Assembly: GCA_015231375.1 (NCBI GenBank)
Contig: JADGBT010000022.1
Span: 1 to 64,000 of the forward strand
Reading direction: 5' to 3'
DNA: 64,000 nt
DNA from: Magnetococcales bacterium
GTDB taxonomy: Bacteria > Pseudomonadota > Magnetococcia > Magnetococcales > Magnetaquicoccaceae
The notes under the pieces were generated by a model, which was not told where the DNA came from, ran no database searches, and worked only from the letters and a program-made list of their open reading frames with translations. This document shows, one piece after another, positions 16,838 through 25,661 of the stretch. Position numbers and translations under genes: made by a program. Within the stretch, counting starts at the first letter, position 1. Each line of letters starts with the position of its first letter.

Positions 16838-17089
16838 ATGAAAAATAAAAACATCGCATTATTGTCCTGTCTTTTGATCTATCCCGCCACCGCCCAGGCC
16901 TATATCGATCCCATTTCAGGTTCGATGTACCTACAGGTGCTGCTTGGCGGCATCATCGGCATGCTCGGCGTCATCAAACTGTATTGGCGGCAATTCAAAA
17001 CCATCTGGTCCAACCTGTTTGGCGCCAAGACCTCGAACACCTCGAACACCTCGAACACCTCGAACACCTCGAACACCAGAAAACCATAA
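16838..17089 (+). CDS. Small membrane protein with YIDPxSGS motif
   Basis: An 83-residue protein with a signal peptide (SCLLIYPATAQA), then the motif YIDPISGSMYLQ. A transmembrane helix (VLLGGIIGMLGVIKLYW) and a short cytoplasmic tail follow. Small proteins with a YIDPGSGS-like start are frequent beside surface-polysaccharide and alkaline-phosphatase-superfamily genes, but no biochemical role is known to me. The tail ends in five SNT repeats encoded by a perfect 9-bp tandem repeat. The gene lies 19 bases upstream of the sulfatase-like gene and almost certainly shares its transcript. Confidence 0.7.
   Translation: MKNKNIALLSCLLIYPATAQAYIDPISGSMYLQVLLGGIIGMLGVIKLYWRQFKTIWSNLFGAKTSNTSNTSNTSNTSNTRKP
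17032..17076 (+). repeat. Perfect 9-bp tandem repeat, five units
   Basis: The unit CTCGAACAC occurs five times without change, in frame, within the last codons of the small YIDP-motif gene, encoding Ser-Asn-Thr each time. Because the unit is a multiple of three, gain or loss by slippage would lengthen or shorten the tail without breaking the frame. Confidence 0.95.
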
Positions 17090-17107
17090 ACCTACAGGTG
17101 CTCAAGT

Positions 17108-18691
17108 ATGGTTTCCATGGTAGGCAACACGAACCCACGCCAGATGCTGCTTGACGGGTTGGCGGCTTTTTCCCTGGCCAATCTGATCTTCCTGACCAAC
17201 TGGGAAACCGTTCTGGGGCCAGGATACATCACCCGCTTCGAGTTGCTGGCCGCCATCTTCAACGTTCTGACCTTGGGCGGGCTCTTCTGGTTGGCGGCGT
17301 TGGTCGCACGCCGGTCTCCGCGCCCCTGGATTCAAAACGGCGTCAGGTACCTGCTGGTCTGGATGGGATTGCTGGTGCTCTGGCTCACGATCCCGACACA
17401 GTGGGAAGACAGCCTTGTCCCCAGACTGGGCCAGCGCAACAGCCTGATTCTGGCCGCTGCGACCCTGGTGCTCCTGTCGCTCCTCATCTTCTGGAAACTG
17501 ACCATCCTGGCCCGGACCACCCGCGTCCTCAGCCTGATGTTCACCCCTTTTCTGCTCATCACCCTGTCCAAATCCCTCTACCAGATCGTCACCTGGACCG
17601 AACCCGATCCCTACCCCATCACCACCCCGGCCAAAACCGAATACCCCCTGCTCGGCACCGAAGCCCCCCATCGCCACCGGGTGCTGCTGCTGATCTTCGA
17701 CGAAATGGATTACAGCCTGAGTTTCCCGGATCGACCCGATTCGGTGCGCATGCCGGAGTTCGACCGCCTGCAATCGGAAAGCCTGAGCGCCCGCAACGCC
17801 TTTCCCCCCGGCCCCCAGACCTCTCTCTCCATGCCATCCCTGTTCACCGGAAAAGTGGTCACCGAGGCCATAAAAGTCGGCAAGGATCGTCTGCTCACCT
17901 TCACCGACGGCTCCAGCAACCGCCTGCGACAGGAAAAAACAATCTACACAGTCTTGAACTATGCCGGAAAAACAACTTTAAGACTTAGTGACATCGAAAA
18001 ATTCATTCAGTTTGGCTACTATCCCGCCGATGCCGGGATCGTGCCCTCACCCAAGGTCCGCCAAGGGCATCGCCCCTCCATTCGCGCCCTCATGAGAAGC
18101 CAGATCTCGAAAATCGTCACGCAACTGCCCTTGAGCCGCATCCTGCAACTGACGCAACGCATCTCCGCCCTGCTCGGACGCGACGCGCTGCTGGTCTACG
18201 CCCAGGCCTTTCTCCGACAATCCGCGCAGGTGGCCGCCAAAGCCGACGTGGACTTCGCCTATATTCACCTGATGATGCCCCATACCCCCTTCATCTACGA
18301 CCGGGCTCTCAACGACTATTCCAGCGCCGGCCATGTGGACTATCTGGACAATCTGACGCTCACCGACCACTGGTTGGGCCATCTGCGCCAGGCCATGGAA
18401 CAAAACAAAACCTGGGACTCGACCACGCTCATCATCACCGCCGACCATTGGTATCGTTCCGCCATGCACCTGTACGGTCGTCCGCAGAACCATCGGGTGC
18501 CTTTGTTGATCAAACCCGCCGGACACCACCCGCCCCTGACCCTGGAACCCCCCGTCAACACCATTGCCCTGTACCGCCTGATTCCGGCTCTGGTCAACCG
18601 GGAAATCACCTCTTCCGAAGCGATCGCCTCCTTTTTGTTGCAGGCCAGTCCCTTCGCGGAAAGTCCTTCCACCACCCAGGTCACCTTCTAG
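17108..18691 (+). CDS. Membrane-anchored sulfatase/phosphotransferase-superfamily enzyme
   Basis: A 527-residue alkaline-phosphatase-superfamily protein. Four or so transmembrane helices (residues ~10-165) precede a periplasmic catalytic domain. Metal and nucleophile motifs are visible: LLLIFDEMDYS (metal Asp/Glu), PGPQTSLSMPSLFTGK (probable Thr/Ser nucleophile), YIHLMMPHTPFIYD, and IITADHWYR followed by NHRVPLLIKP. The absence of a CxPxR motif speaks against a classical sulfatase. An LtaS- or EptA-like transferase of phosphoglycerol or phosphoethanolamine onto surface glycans is more likely. It sits in a cassette with the small YIDP protein and a NoeA-like methyltransferase. Confidence 0.8.
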   Translation: MVSMVGNTNPRQMLLDGLAAFSLANLIFLTNWETVLGPGYITRFELLAAIFNVLTLGGLFWLAALVARRSPRPWIQNGVRYLLVWMGLLVLWLTIPTQWEDSLVPRLGQRNSLILAAATLVLLSLLIFWKLTILARTTRVLSLMFTPFLLITLSKSLYQIVTWTEPDPYPITTPAKTEYPLLGTEAPHRHRVLLLIFDEMDYSLSFPDRPDSVRMPEFDRLQSESLSARNAFPPGPQTSLSMPSLFTGKVVTEAIKVGKDRLLTFTDGSSNRLRQEKTIYTVLNYAGKTTLRLSDIEKFIQFGYYPADAGIVPSPKVRQGHRPSIRALMRSQISKIVTQLPLSRILQLTQRISALLGRDALLVYAQAFLRQSAQVAAKADVDFAYIHLMMPHTPFIYDRALNDYSSAGHVDYLDNLTLTDHWLGHLRQAMEQNKTWDSTTLIITADHWYRSAMHLYGRPQNHRVPLLIKPAGHHPPLTLEPPVNTIALYRLIPALVNREITSSEAIASFLLQASPFAESPSTTQVTF

Positions 18692-18751
18692 CGACCACCG
18701 GTTGACGACCACCGGTCCGTCATCCACCCAAAACGGCCAAGGAGCGAACAC

Positions 18752-20164
18752 ATGCACGCACCCAAGGGAAAAGTGGCAGGTTCCTACCGTGATCCGGCCG
18801 GAGAGGTCCATCACATCGACGGTCAATGGTTCCGCACGATCAATCCCTGCGCCACGGATCAATACACCTTTCTCCAGCATCACGACCTGCTGCTACAATC
18901 CATCGAGCAGGGCTTTCTGATCGGCACGCGCGCGCTGTCGGCAGAGGAACGACCCGCAGAACTGGCCCATGCGGCCCACGTCCTGCTCCATGATGAGATT
19001 CCTTATATTTCATATCCCTATGAATGGTCTTTCGCTCAACTGAAGGCTGCGGCCCTGCTGCATCTGGATTTTCAACGCTTCCTGCTGGAAAAGAATGCCA
19101 TTTTAACCGACGCCACCGCCTACAATGTCCAGTTCATCGGCAGCAAGCCGGTCTTCATCGACGCGCTCTCCCTGGCCGCCTATCAGGAGGGGCAATTCTG
19201 GTTGGCTCACGGTCAGTTCTGCGAGCAGTTCCTGAATCCCTTGCTGCTGCGCGCGAAAAAAGGAGTCCCCCACAATGCCTGGTATCGGGGCACACTGACC
19301 GGCATCTCCACCCCCGACCTGAATGCCCTGTTGTCTCTGGGGGACAAGTTCTCCTGGAACGTCTTTTCGCAAGTCGTGCTGCCGACCTGGCTGGAACGCA
19401 AAACCCTCAACCATCCACAAGCCGCCCACGCGCGGATCAACCAGAAGAAAAACTTCAGCAAAACCGCCTACCGGGGGTTCCTGACCCTGTTGCGGGACTG
19501 GATCGCCACCCTGGTTCCCAGGGATACCGGCAAGAGCGTCTGGGAGGAGTATGCCCACACCAACGTCTACTCGGAAACGGACGCCGCCATCAAAGGCCGG
19601 GTTGTGGAAACGTTCGCGAACCAGTGGAAACCCGCTTTGCTGATCGATCTGGGGTGCAATGTCGGCGATTACAGTCTGGCGGCGTTGAAAGGCGGAGCCG
19701 ATTATGTGGTGGGATTCGATTTCGATCACAAGGCGGTGGAGTTGGCCTACGAACGCGCCCGATTGTCATCGAGCCGTTTCCTGCCACTGAGTTTCGATGC
19801 CACCAATCCCAGTCCGGATACGGGTTGGCGACAACGGGAACGGGAGGGCTTCGAGCAACGCTCCAAACGGGCCGACGCCCTGATCGCGTTGGCGTTTGTG
19901 CATCATCTGGCCATTGGCAAGAACATTCCTCTGGATCAGGCGGTGGAAATGCTGGTCTCACTGGCCCCACGCGGCCTGATCGAGTTCGTCCAGAAAGACG
20001 ACGAGACGATCCGGACCATGCTGGCCATCCGTGCCGACATCTTCCCCCATTACACCCCGGAAGCGTTTACCGCCGCTTTGGAAAAACGGGCAAAGATCGT
20101 GGCCGCCACCGTGGTCTCCCACAGCGGCCGAACCATCTACGAATACGACCGCAGCGGCGGATGA
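18752..20164 (+). CDS. NoeA-like SAM-dependent methyltransferase
   Basis: A 470-residue protein with an N-terminal ~280-residue domain of unknown role (GKVAGSYRDPAGEVHHIDG, LTDATAYNVQFIGSKPVFID). A C-terminal class I methyltransferase fold follows, with the SAM-binding motif LIDLGCNVGDYSLAAL and acidic motif VVGFDFDHKAVELA. The two-domain layout matches the nodulation protein NoeA family, which acts in surface or signal-glycan modification in rhizobia; substrates of other members are unknown. The gene follows the sulfatase-like gene by 60 bases on the same strand and may methylate the same glycan. It ends 25 bases from the convergent ampG gene. Confidence 0.75.
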   Translation: MHAPKGKVAGSYRDPAGEVHHIDGQWFRTINPCATDQYTFLQHHDLLLQSIEQGFLIGTRALSAEERPAELAHAAHVLLHDEIPYISYPYEWSFAQLKAAALLHLDFQRFLLEKNAILTDATAYNVQFIGSKPVFIDALSLAAYQEGQFWLAHGQFCEQFLNPLLLRAKKGVPHNAWYRGTLTGISTPDLNALLSLGDKFSWNVFSQVVLPTWLERKTLNHPQAAHARINQKKNFSKTAYRGFLTLLRDWIATLVPRDTGKSVWEEYAHTNVYSETDAAIKGRVVETFANQWKPALLIDLGCNVGDYSLAALKGGADYVVGFDFDHKAVELAYERARLSSSRFLPLSFDATNPSPDTGWRQREREGFEQRSKRADALIALAFVHHLAIGKNIPLDQAVEMLVSLAPRGLIEFVQKDDETIRTMLAIRADIFPHYTPEAFTAALEKRAKIVAATVVSHSGRTIYEYDRSGG

Positions 20165-20189
20165 CCCACCAGGAAAGGCGCGCGTGGGG

Positions 20190-21524
20190 TCAGTCGAGCT
20201 TGTAGCGTCGCACCATCACCCCCCACAACAGCAACCCCGGAATGGCGGCCAGCGTGGTGAGCACAAAAAAAGTGGACCAGGACATCTGATCCGCAAGCCA
20301 TCCGCCACCCGAAGCGAGCAGGGTCCGGCCAAAGGCCATGAACGACGACAGCAAGGCGTATTGGGTGGCGGTGTAGGCGACGTGACACAATCGGGAAAGA
20401 TAGGCCACAAAAGCCGAGGTGCCCATGCCCCCGGAGATGTTCTCCAAGGCGATGGTCACGATCAGCATCTCCATGGAGTGGCCCATCTGGGCCAGAAGCA
20501 CAAACATCAGGTTGGAGACCATCTGCAACAGTCCGCACAAAAACAAGGCCTTGGTAATACCCAACCGATCCGTCAAAATTCCGCCGAACACCCCCCCGAT
20601 CAACACTGCCGCCAACCCGAACAGCTTGGTCACATTGGCGATCTCGATCTTGGAAAACCCCATCTCCACATAAAACGGCGCGCTCATCACCCCGGCCAGG
20701 GCATCGCCGAATTTGTAAAGCAGAATGAACAACAAAGTCATCAACCAGCCACGCCGCCCCATGAATTCCGCGAACGGGGCGATCACCGCGCCGGAGATCC
20801 AGGCCAGCACCCGACTGCCCCGCCCGCCGACAGCGGTCAAATCGACTCCCCGGATCACCAAAGGGGCGCAAACCCGCCCGCCCGCCCGGATCGGCTCGGG
20901 ATTGACCAGCATCACCAGCACCCCGATACCCATCAATCCGGCCATCACCGCATACGCAGCGAACCATCCCCAATAGGTGGCCAGATACAAGGCTCCCGCG
21001 CCGGACGACACCATGCCCAACCGATAACCGAGCACGCTCATGGCCGCACCGGCCCCGTATTGACGCTCTTCCAGGCTCTCCACCCGATAGGCGTCGATCA
21101 CGATATCCTGGGTGGCGGACCAGAACGCCACCGCCAACGCGAACCAGGCGGTCCAGAAGGGATCACGGGCAGGATCGCTCGCCCCGAGGGCCAATATGCT
21201 GCCGATCAACGCCAATTGGGTCAACACCCCCCACCCCCGCCGCTGCCCCAGACGACTGGTCAGGCCCGGAATGGGCATGCGATCCACCAACGGAGACCAG
21301 AGAAACTTGAACGTGTAAGGCGCTCCGGCCAACGCGAACATGGCAATGGAGGTCTTGCTGACCCCGGACTCCGCCAGCCACAAGGACAAGGTGCTCACGG
21401 TCAAGGCCAACGGGAGGCCGCTGGAAAATCCCAACAGAAAAATCACCACCACCCGTGGTTCCAGATAAATGGCCAGAGCGGACCAGGGACGCCAGCGCGC
21501 ACCCGACAGAGGGGATGATTCCAT
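20190..21524 (-). CDS. ampG: AmpG-type muropeptide permease (MFS)
   Basis: A 444-residue inner-membrane major-facilitator protein with about twelve helices. AmpG imports GlcNAc-anhydroMurNAc peptides for cell-wall recycling. Family phrases include GFSSGLPLALTVSTLSLWL, FLWSPLVDR, and SATQDIVIDAYR, the last being diagnostic of AmpG-like permeases. It is slightly shorter than E. coli AmpG (491). The ATG at 21524 is chosen over a TTG ten codons upstream because GGGAG precedes it. The ~265 bases between it and the recombinase remnant hold no gene that I can support. Confidence 0.85.
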   Translation of the reverse strand: MESSPLSGARWRPWSALAIYLEPRVVVIFLLGFSSGLPLALTVSTLSLWLAESGVSKTSIAMFALAGAPYTFKFLWSPLVDRMPIPGLTSRLGQRRGWGVLTQLALIGSILALGASDPARDPFWTAWFALAVAFWSATQDIVIDAYRVESLEERQYGAGAAMSVLGYRLGMVSSGAGALYLATYWGWFAAYAVMAGLMGIGVLVMLVNPEPIRAGGRVCAPLVIRGVDLTAVGGRGSRVLAWISGAVIAPFAEFMGRRGWLMTLLFILLYKFGDALAGVMSAPFYVEMGFSKIEIANVTKLFGLAAVLIGGVFGGILTDRLGITKALFLCGLLQMVSNLMFVLLAQMGHSMEMLIVTIALENISGGMGTSAFVAYLSRLCHVAYTATQYALLSSFMAFGRTLLASGGGWLADQMSWSTFFVLTTLAAIPGLLLWGVMVRRYKLD

Positions 21525-21789
21525 GCACGACTCCCGCAGGGTTGAGGTGTTCAAGGCGTTGGAACGACTGAAATGACCGGCGGAAAGGCTTAAACCTTCG
21601 ACGCGAGAGATCGCCTTCCGGCATGGGCCACGGCGTTGCGCGGCATGCGTGGAGAGCGTGATAATCGTGGTGAGCGTGGTGCGACCTCAAAGGAGAAACG
21701 GCCCGAGAAGAGAGTGCTCGCCATCGCCCGCACACCAAAAGGCGGACGGGCGATACGGTTTTTCCCTTCGCGGGCCGGTTGCGCTCTTT

Positions 21790-22647
21790 TTACTGATGTC
21801 CGTGGGCCGCCTTGGGCATGGGCATCGGATCGCCGTCGAGCATGCTGCTGCCCTCGTCCTGCGTGCCTTCCAGAATCCCCCCCACACGGGGACTGCATCC
21901 GCTGTAACGGGTGGGATCCAGACCCACGGCCTTGACCCGTTCCTTGATGACCAGGGCCACTCCATGCCCGGTCAAAGGCTGTCCGGAGATCCGTCCATGA
22001 CGGTTGATCCCCTGGAACACCGCTCCGCTTCCAATCTCCGAAGCCGCCAACCACGCCTTGAGCGCCGTCACCGGACAGATCGGATCCTGACCATAGGGAA
22101 TCATCACCAACCGACCGGTGTTCAAGGAGAGTTCCATGCCGCCGGTGCGTTCACGCAGATTCTCCACCAGCAGACTGGTGAGCTCCGAACGGCGCAGACC
22201 TCCAGAGAATCCGACCAGAATCAAGGCTTTGTCCCGCTGATCCTTCAGGCGATCCCCCATCGCGTTCAAGACAGCGGAGGTCTGCACAGCGGTCAGGGGA
22301 GCCACACGGCGTTGTTCGCGGCCATGTTTCTGCTTGATTCCCTTGAGCACCGCGTTGACCAGTTCGGTTTTGGTGGGATCCATCAATCCCTGGGCCGAAT
22401 GGGCTTTGCCCAAAGAGACCCGCCAGCGGGCCAGGGTGGCAAATTTATGGCTGTTGGCGTGTTCCATCAAATAAGTCGCCACCATCTTTTCGGAGGCCGG
22501 AATGGCTCCGCCCCAGTCGATAAAACGGCGCAAATCGCCCCAGTAAGCCGCGCGCGTCGCGTCGGTCAAGGACGGTGCCTGGGCAAACGCCTTGATCTGC
22601 GGATCGAGTGGATGCTCTTCTTGGATCGTGTGGGGGAAATCGCCCAT
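21790..22647 (-). pseudogene. Decayed tyrosine recombinase (phage integrase family)
   Basis: A 285-residue frame homologous to tyrosine recombinases. The SAM-like N-terminal DNA-binding domain (about 20-110) and the first catalytic Arg (VGFSGGLRRSELTSL) are present. The second catalytic box, normally SGHSLR/SGHSPRVG, reads YSGCSPRVGG, losing the His. After GSSML the sequence turns into unrelated residues and stops. The last helix with its GH/W box and the nucleophilic Tyr are missing in all three frames. It is therefore inactive, whether by truncation or small deletions. It lies next to an inverted repeat and may be a remnant of an integrated element. Confidence 0.75.
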
Positions 22648-22713
22648 CAGTAAAGACTCCTATGGATTCCGATAAAGCAATACGAGTATGTCGTCTCTGG
22701 CCCCGGACGTGGA

Positions 22714-22787
22714 GTTGACTGGAGGGGCACTTCATTTCTCTTGGAGATTCCTTGCGTAGCACCACTGCGCGGACTCCTCCAGTCAAC
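22714..22787. repeat. 12-bp perfect inverted repeat upstream of the recombinase remnant
   Basis: GTTGACTGGAGG at 22714-22725 is exactly complementary to CCTCCAGTCAAC at 22776-22787, with 50 bases between. The match extends imperfectly outward as GG-GTTGACTGGAGG-G. It lies just 5' of the decayed tyrosine recombinase and could be its former recombination site or a transcriptional operator. Confidence 0.65.
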
Positions 22788-22810
22788 CCCATGTCGAGAC
22801 AAGATACATT

Positions 22811-23494
22811 TCAGCAATTATCGGACCAAATCTTTTCAAGGCGTCGGAAACGTTCCCAATCCTCCGGCAGATCCACATCCCAGTGACCCGGCAGCTCTTC
22901 CCAGGACCAATCCAGAGCGCGCAAAGCCCGACGCGTGGCCGCAGCAACCCGCCCGCTTCCCCAGGGAATGGCGTCGAACAGCTCCGGGGCGAAGCGTCGC
23001 AACCCCAGCAGGACATATCCCCCGTCTTCAGCCGGAATCAATACCGCAGGATGGCGTGACAGCGCCTGTGCGGCCTGTTCCAGTGTCAACGGATCGAGGG
23101 TGACGGCATCGCCTCCCAGCAGCAGCACGGCCTCGGCTTCGGCCAGACCACAACGGGCGATGTGGGCGAGTCGCTCCCCCAGACCTCCGGGGGGTTGCAC
23201 TCTGTGTTCGTGAACAGGGGCCAAGACGGAAAACAACGGCGCGGAACAATCCGGACTGCCCCACAGGCGAAACAGCGCCCCGGAACCGGTTCCGGCACAC
23301 CAGCGGCGGGCCTGGGTGGCCACATGCGTCAAAAGAACAGCATGGGCCCGCGCCGCCCCCTCGACTCCCAGGGCGGGAATCAGGCGGGTCTTGACGCAGC
23401 CGGGCTCGGGTGCCCGGCCCAACAGATTTAGGGAAAAAGAGGCGTTGCGAAACGAAGAAACACGCACCAGGGCGCGATCAAGGTCATCGACCAA
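22811..23494 (-). CDS. TIGR04282-type nucleotidyl/glycosyl transferase
   Basis: About 227 residues of a CofC/GT-A-like fold, matching the family annotated as rSAM/selenodomain-associated transferase 1 (DUF2064). Motifs are GRAPEPGCVKTRLIPALG (phosphate-binding start), LLLGGDAVTLDPLTLEQA and IPAEDGGYVLLGLRR. Members often accompany arsenosugar or radical-SAM genes. Here the partner is an ArsM-like methyltransferase ending three bases before the TTG start at 23494. That start has no ribosome site, so it relies on coupling; a GTG nine codons later is an alternative. Confidence 0.8.
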   Translation of the reverse strand: MVDDLDRALVRVSSFRNASFSLNLLGRAPEPGCVKTRLIPALGVEGAARAHAVLLTHVATQARRWCAGTGSGALFRLWGSPDCSAPLFSVLAPVHEHRVQPPGGLGERLAHIARCGLAEAEAVLLLGGDAVTLDPLTLEQAAQALSRHPAVLIPAEDGGYVLLGLRRFAPELFDAIPWGSGRVAAATRRALRALDWSWEELPGHWDVDLPEDWERFRRLEKIWSDNC

Positions 23495-23497
23495 AGG

Positions 23498-24595
23498 TCA
23501 ACAACAGCCGCGCGGACCGCAACCGCACGGCTCCGGCGCGCGCCCATCCGGCGCCATGCGGATGAACCAGGGGGCGAACGGCTCCAGCCCCAGACGCTCG
23601 AATACCTCCCGCGTCACCGTGACCCGCTCTCCCGCCGGATAACGGGTGCCGGATTCGTCCTCGACCACCGGAAACGGCCCACGCTGCATGACCACCCAGG
23701 AGTCCGACTCCCCGGACTCCATACCCGGTGATTTCACGGCGGGCAACGGTTTCACGGCGGTCAACGGTTTCACGGCGGTCAAGGTGACGGAACGAAACGC
23801 CACTCCCGCCACCGTGCGCCAGGGCGTCGGCTCCCACTTGTCGAAGCAGACCCCCACCAGACCGGCCTCCTGGAAGGCCCGCACGAACTCCGCCTCCTGG
23901 AACGCCCCGGAGATGCATCCGGACCACAACTCCGGATCCTCTTTCAGGTGGGCCGGCACGGTCCGGTCGGACACGATATCGGAAATGGCCACCCGTCCGC
24001 CGGGTTTGAGCACCCGGAAGATCCCGGCCAGCAGCGCGCCCTTCTGGGCATCGTCCACCAAATTGAGCACGCAGTTGGAAATCACCAGATCCACGCTTGC
24101 ATCCGGAATCATGGGGTGTTCCTGGCGTTGGCGCTGCTCCCAGCGTTGAAACGCCTCGGCACTGACGGCATCGGTCACCGGATGGGCCGCCAGATAACGC
24201 GCGACCTCCTCCTGGTCCAACGCCAGATCCTGGATTCTCCCCTTGCGAAACACCACCCGATCCCCGCCCAGCACCTGGGCCATTTCAGCCTGATGACGAC
24301 GGGCCAAGGCCAACATGTCGTCGTTCATGTCCACGCCGATCACCCGACCGTGAGGTCCGACCAGTTGGGCCGCCATGTAACAGATCTTACCCCCTCCAGA
24401 GCCCAGATCCAGCACCACATCCCCGGAACGGACATAACGGGAAGGATCCCCGCAACCGTAATCCCGCTCGATGATCTCCCGGGGCAATTTTTCCAGCAGG
24501 GCCGTGTCGTAGGTCACCGGGCAGCACAACGCCTCCACCACCCGCGCCGCACCCTCGGAATAGGTTTTGCGCACCTCGTCTTCGACTTGCATCAT
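23498..24595 (-). CDS. ArsM-like SAM-dependent methyltransferase with Cys-rich tail
   Basis: A 365-residue class I methyltransferase. The SAM motif is VVLDLGSGGGKICY, with VGPHGRVIGVDMND after it. Two cysteines match the As(III)-binding positions of arsenite methyltransferases, in VISNCVLNLV and WSGCISGAFQE; further cysteines occur in ALCCP and YGCGDPS. The C-terminus ends PCGCGPRGCC, suggesting metal or metalloid binding. A TAVKPL micro-repeat is encoded near residue 275. It probably methylates arsenic or takes part in arsenosugar synthesis with the adjacent TIGR04282-type transferase, but the exact substrate is inferred. Its start overlaps the end of lpxD (ATGATG) with AGGAG upstream. Confidence 0.75.
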   Translation of the reverse strand: MMQVEDEVRKTYSEGAARVVEALCCPVTYDTALLEKLPREIIERDYGCGDPSRYVRSGDVVLDLGSGGGKICYMAAQLVGPHGRVIGVDMNDDMLALARRHQAEMAQVLGGDRVVFRKGRIQDLALDQEEVARYLAAHPVTDAVSAEAFQRWEQRQRQEHPMIPDASVDLVISNCVLNLVDDAQKGALLAGIFRVLKPGGRVAISDIVSDRTVPAHLKEDPELWSGCISGAFQEAEFVRAFQEAGLVGVCFDKWEPTPWRTVAGVAFRSVTLTAVKPLTAVKPLPAVKSPGMESGESDSWVVMQRGPFPVVEDESGTRYPAGERVTVTREVFERLGLEPFAPWFIRMAPDGRAPEPCGCGPRGCC

Positions 24596-25554
24596 TTACC
24601 CGACTCCTGGCCCTTCATGAAGGCCCGCACGGTCTTCATGAACTCGGGCAATTTGCGCAATGCATTGATCTGGGAAAGATTCTCCCGGTGCTGACATCCC
24701 CACCATCCAGACCATGTCACTCCGGCGGGCACATCCCCGGCCACACCGGTGGAAGCGGCGATGCGCGCGCCTCGTCCCACGGTCACATGGGGCGCCAAAC
24801 CCACCTGACCCGCCAGCACCGCCCCATCCTCGATACGACAGGAACCGGCGATTCCCACCTGACTCACAATGATGCAGGCGCGGCCGATCTGAACATTGTG
24901 GCCGATTTGCACCAGATTATCGATTTTCGTACCCGCGCCGATCCGGGTTTCGCCAAAACGGGCGCGATCCACGGTGGTGCCGGCCCCGACCTCCACATCC
25001 TCTTCGATACGGACGATGCCCAGATGGGGAATCCTCTGATGGGCACCATCCGCATACTCGAACCCGAAACCGTCGCTGCCGATCACCGCGTTGGGATGGA
25101 TCACGCTGCGCGCTCCAATCACCGAACGTTCGTGAATCACCGCGCCGGGATGGATCACGCAATCCTCCCCAATGACCGCCTCGGCGCCGATCACGGCCAA
25201 TGCGCCGATGGTCGCGCCACTGCCGATCCGGGCCGTGGGATCGATCACCGCCGATGGGTGAATGCCGCTCATCCGCAATTCACGCCCGCCGAGCAGCAAC
25301 GCGGCACGCCCCGCGTCCCGACCCGGAGTGGCACTGATCAGCAAAGGGGTCGCCACCATCCCTTCCGCCTCCCCGGCCAACTCCGGCGACACCAGCAACG
25401 CCGACGCCCCATGGGCCTCGCTCAACCATTTGCGTGTGGTCACGAAAGAAAGATCCCCGGTTCCCGCCCGATCCAGCGGCGCCACCCCAAGAATCTCCAC
25501 CTCCCCCCCCCGATGCTCCACACCCAGTTGACTGGCCAGTTCTGTGAGTTTCAT
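24592..25554 (-). CDS. lpxD: UDP-3-O-acylglucosamine N-acyltransferase LpxD
   Basis: A 320-residue trimeric acyltransferase that performs the third step of lipid A synthesis, adding the N-linked acyl chain from acyl-ACP. The N-terminal uridine-binding domain begins MKLTELASQLGVE and includes DLSFVTTRKW. The middle is a left-handed beta helix built from more than ten hexapeptide repeats (SAVIDPTARIGSGATIG, VIHPNAVIGSDGFGFEY), with the catalytic His in QIGHNVQIG. The ATG at 25554 gives the family start. It is separated from other lpx genes and instead lies between rodA and an ArsM-like gene. Confidence 0.92.
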   Translation of the reverse strand: MKLTELASQLGVEHRGGEVEILGVAPLDRAGTGDLSFVTTRKWLSEAHGASALLVSPELAGEAEGMVATPLLISATPGRDAGRAALLLGGRELRMSGIHPSAVIDPTARIGSGATIGALAVIGAEAVIGEDCVIHPGAVIHERSVIGARSVIHPNAVIGSDGFGFEYADGAHQRIPHLGIVRIEEDVEVGAGTTVDRARFGETRIGAGTKIDNLVQIGHNVQIGRACIIVSQVGIAGSCRIEDGAVLAGQVGLAPHVTVGRGARIAASTGVAGDVPAGVTWSGWWGCQHRENLSQINALRKLPEFMKTVRAFMKGQESGK

Positions 25555-25661
25555 GGACTTGCGACTCCACAATGGATCATTTCAAGAGATATTCCATCAA
25601 GCCGTTTCTCGGGACCAAGGATCCTGCCACTAACGGCCTGGACGAATGGCTACCTTCTTTG

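Noticed and set aside
17032-17076. A possible CRISPR-like repeat
   Set aside because: The 9-bp units are contiguous without spacers and in a coding frame; it is a simple tandem repeat.
20031-21518. A 495-codon plus-strand frame across ampG
   Set aside because: It is rich in His, Gln, Pro and Arg with no domain, and ampG on the other strand is a clear permease.
22714-22787. An integron attC site
   Set aside because: The repeat ends read GTTGACT, not the GTTRRRY core, and no integron integrase signature is present in the neighbouring recombinase.
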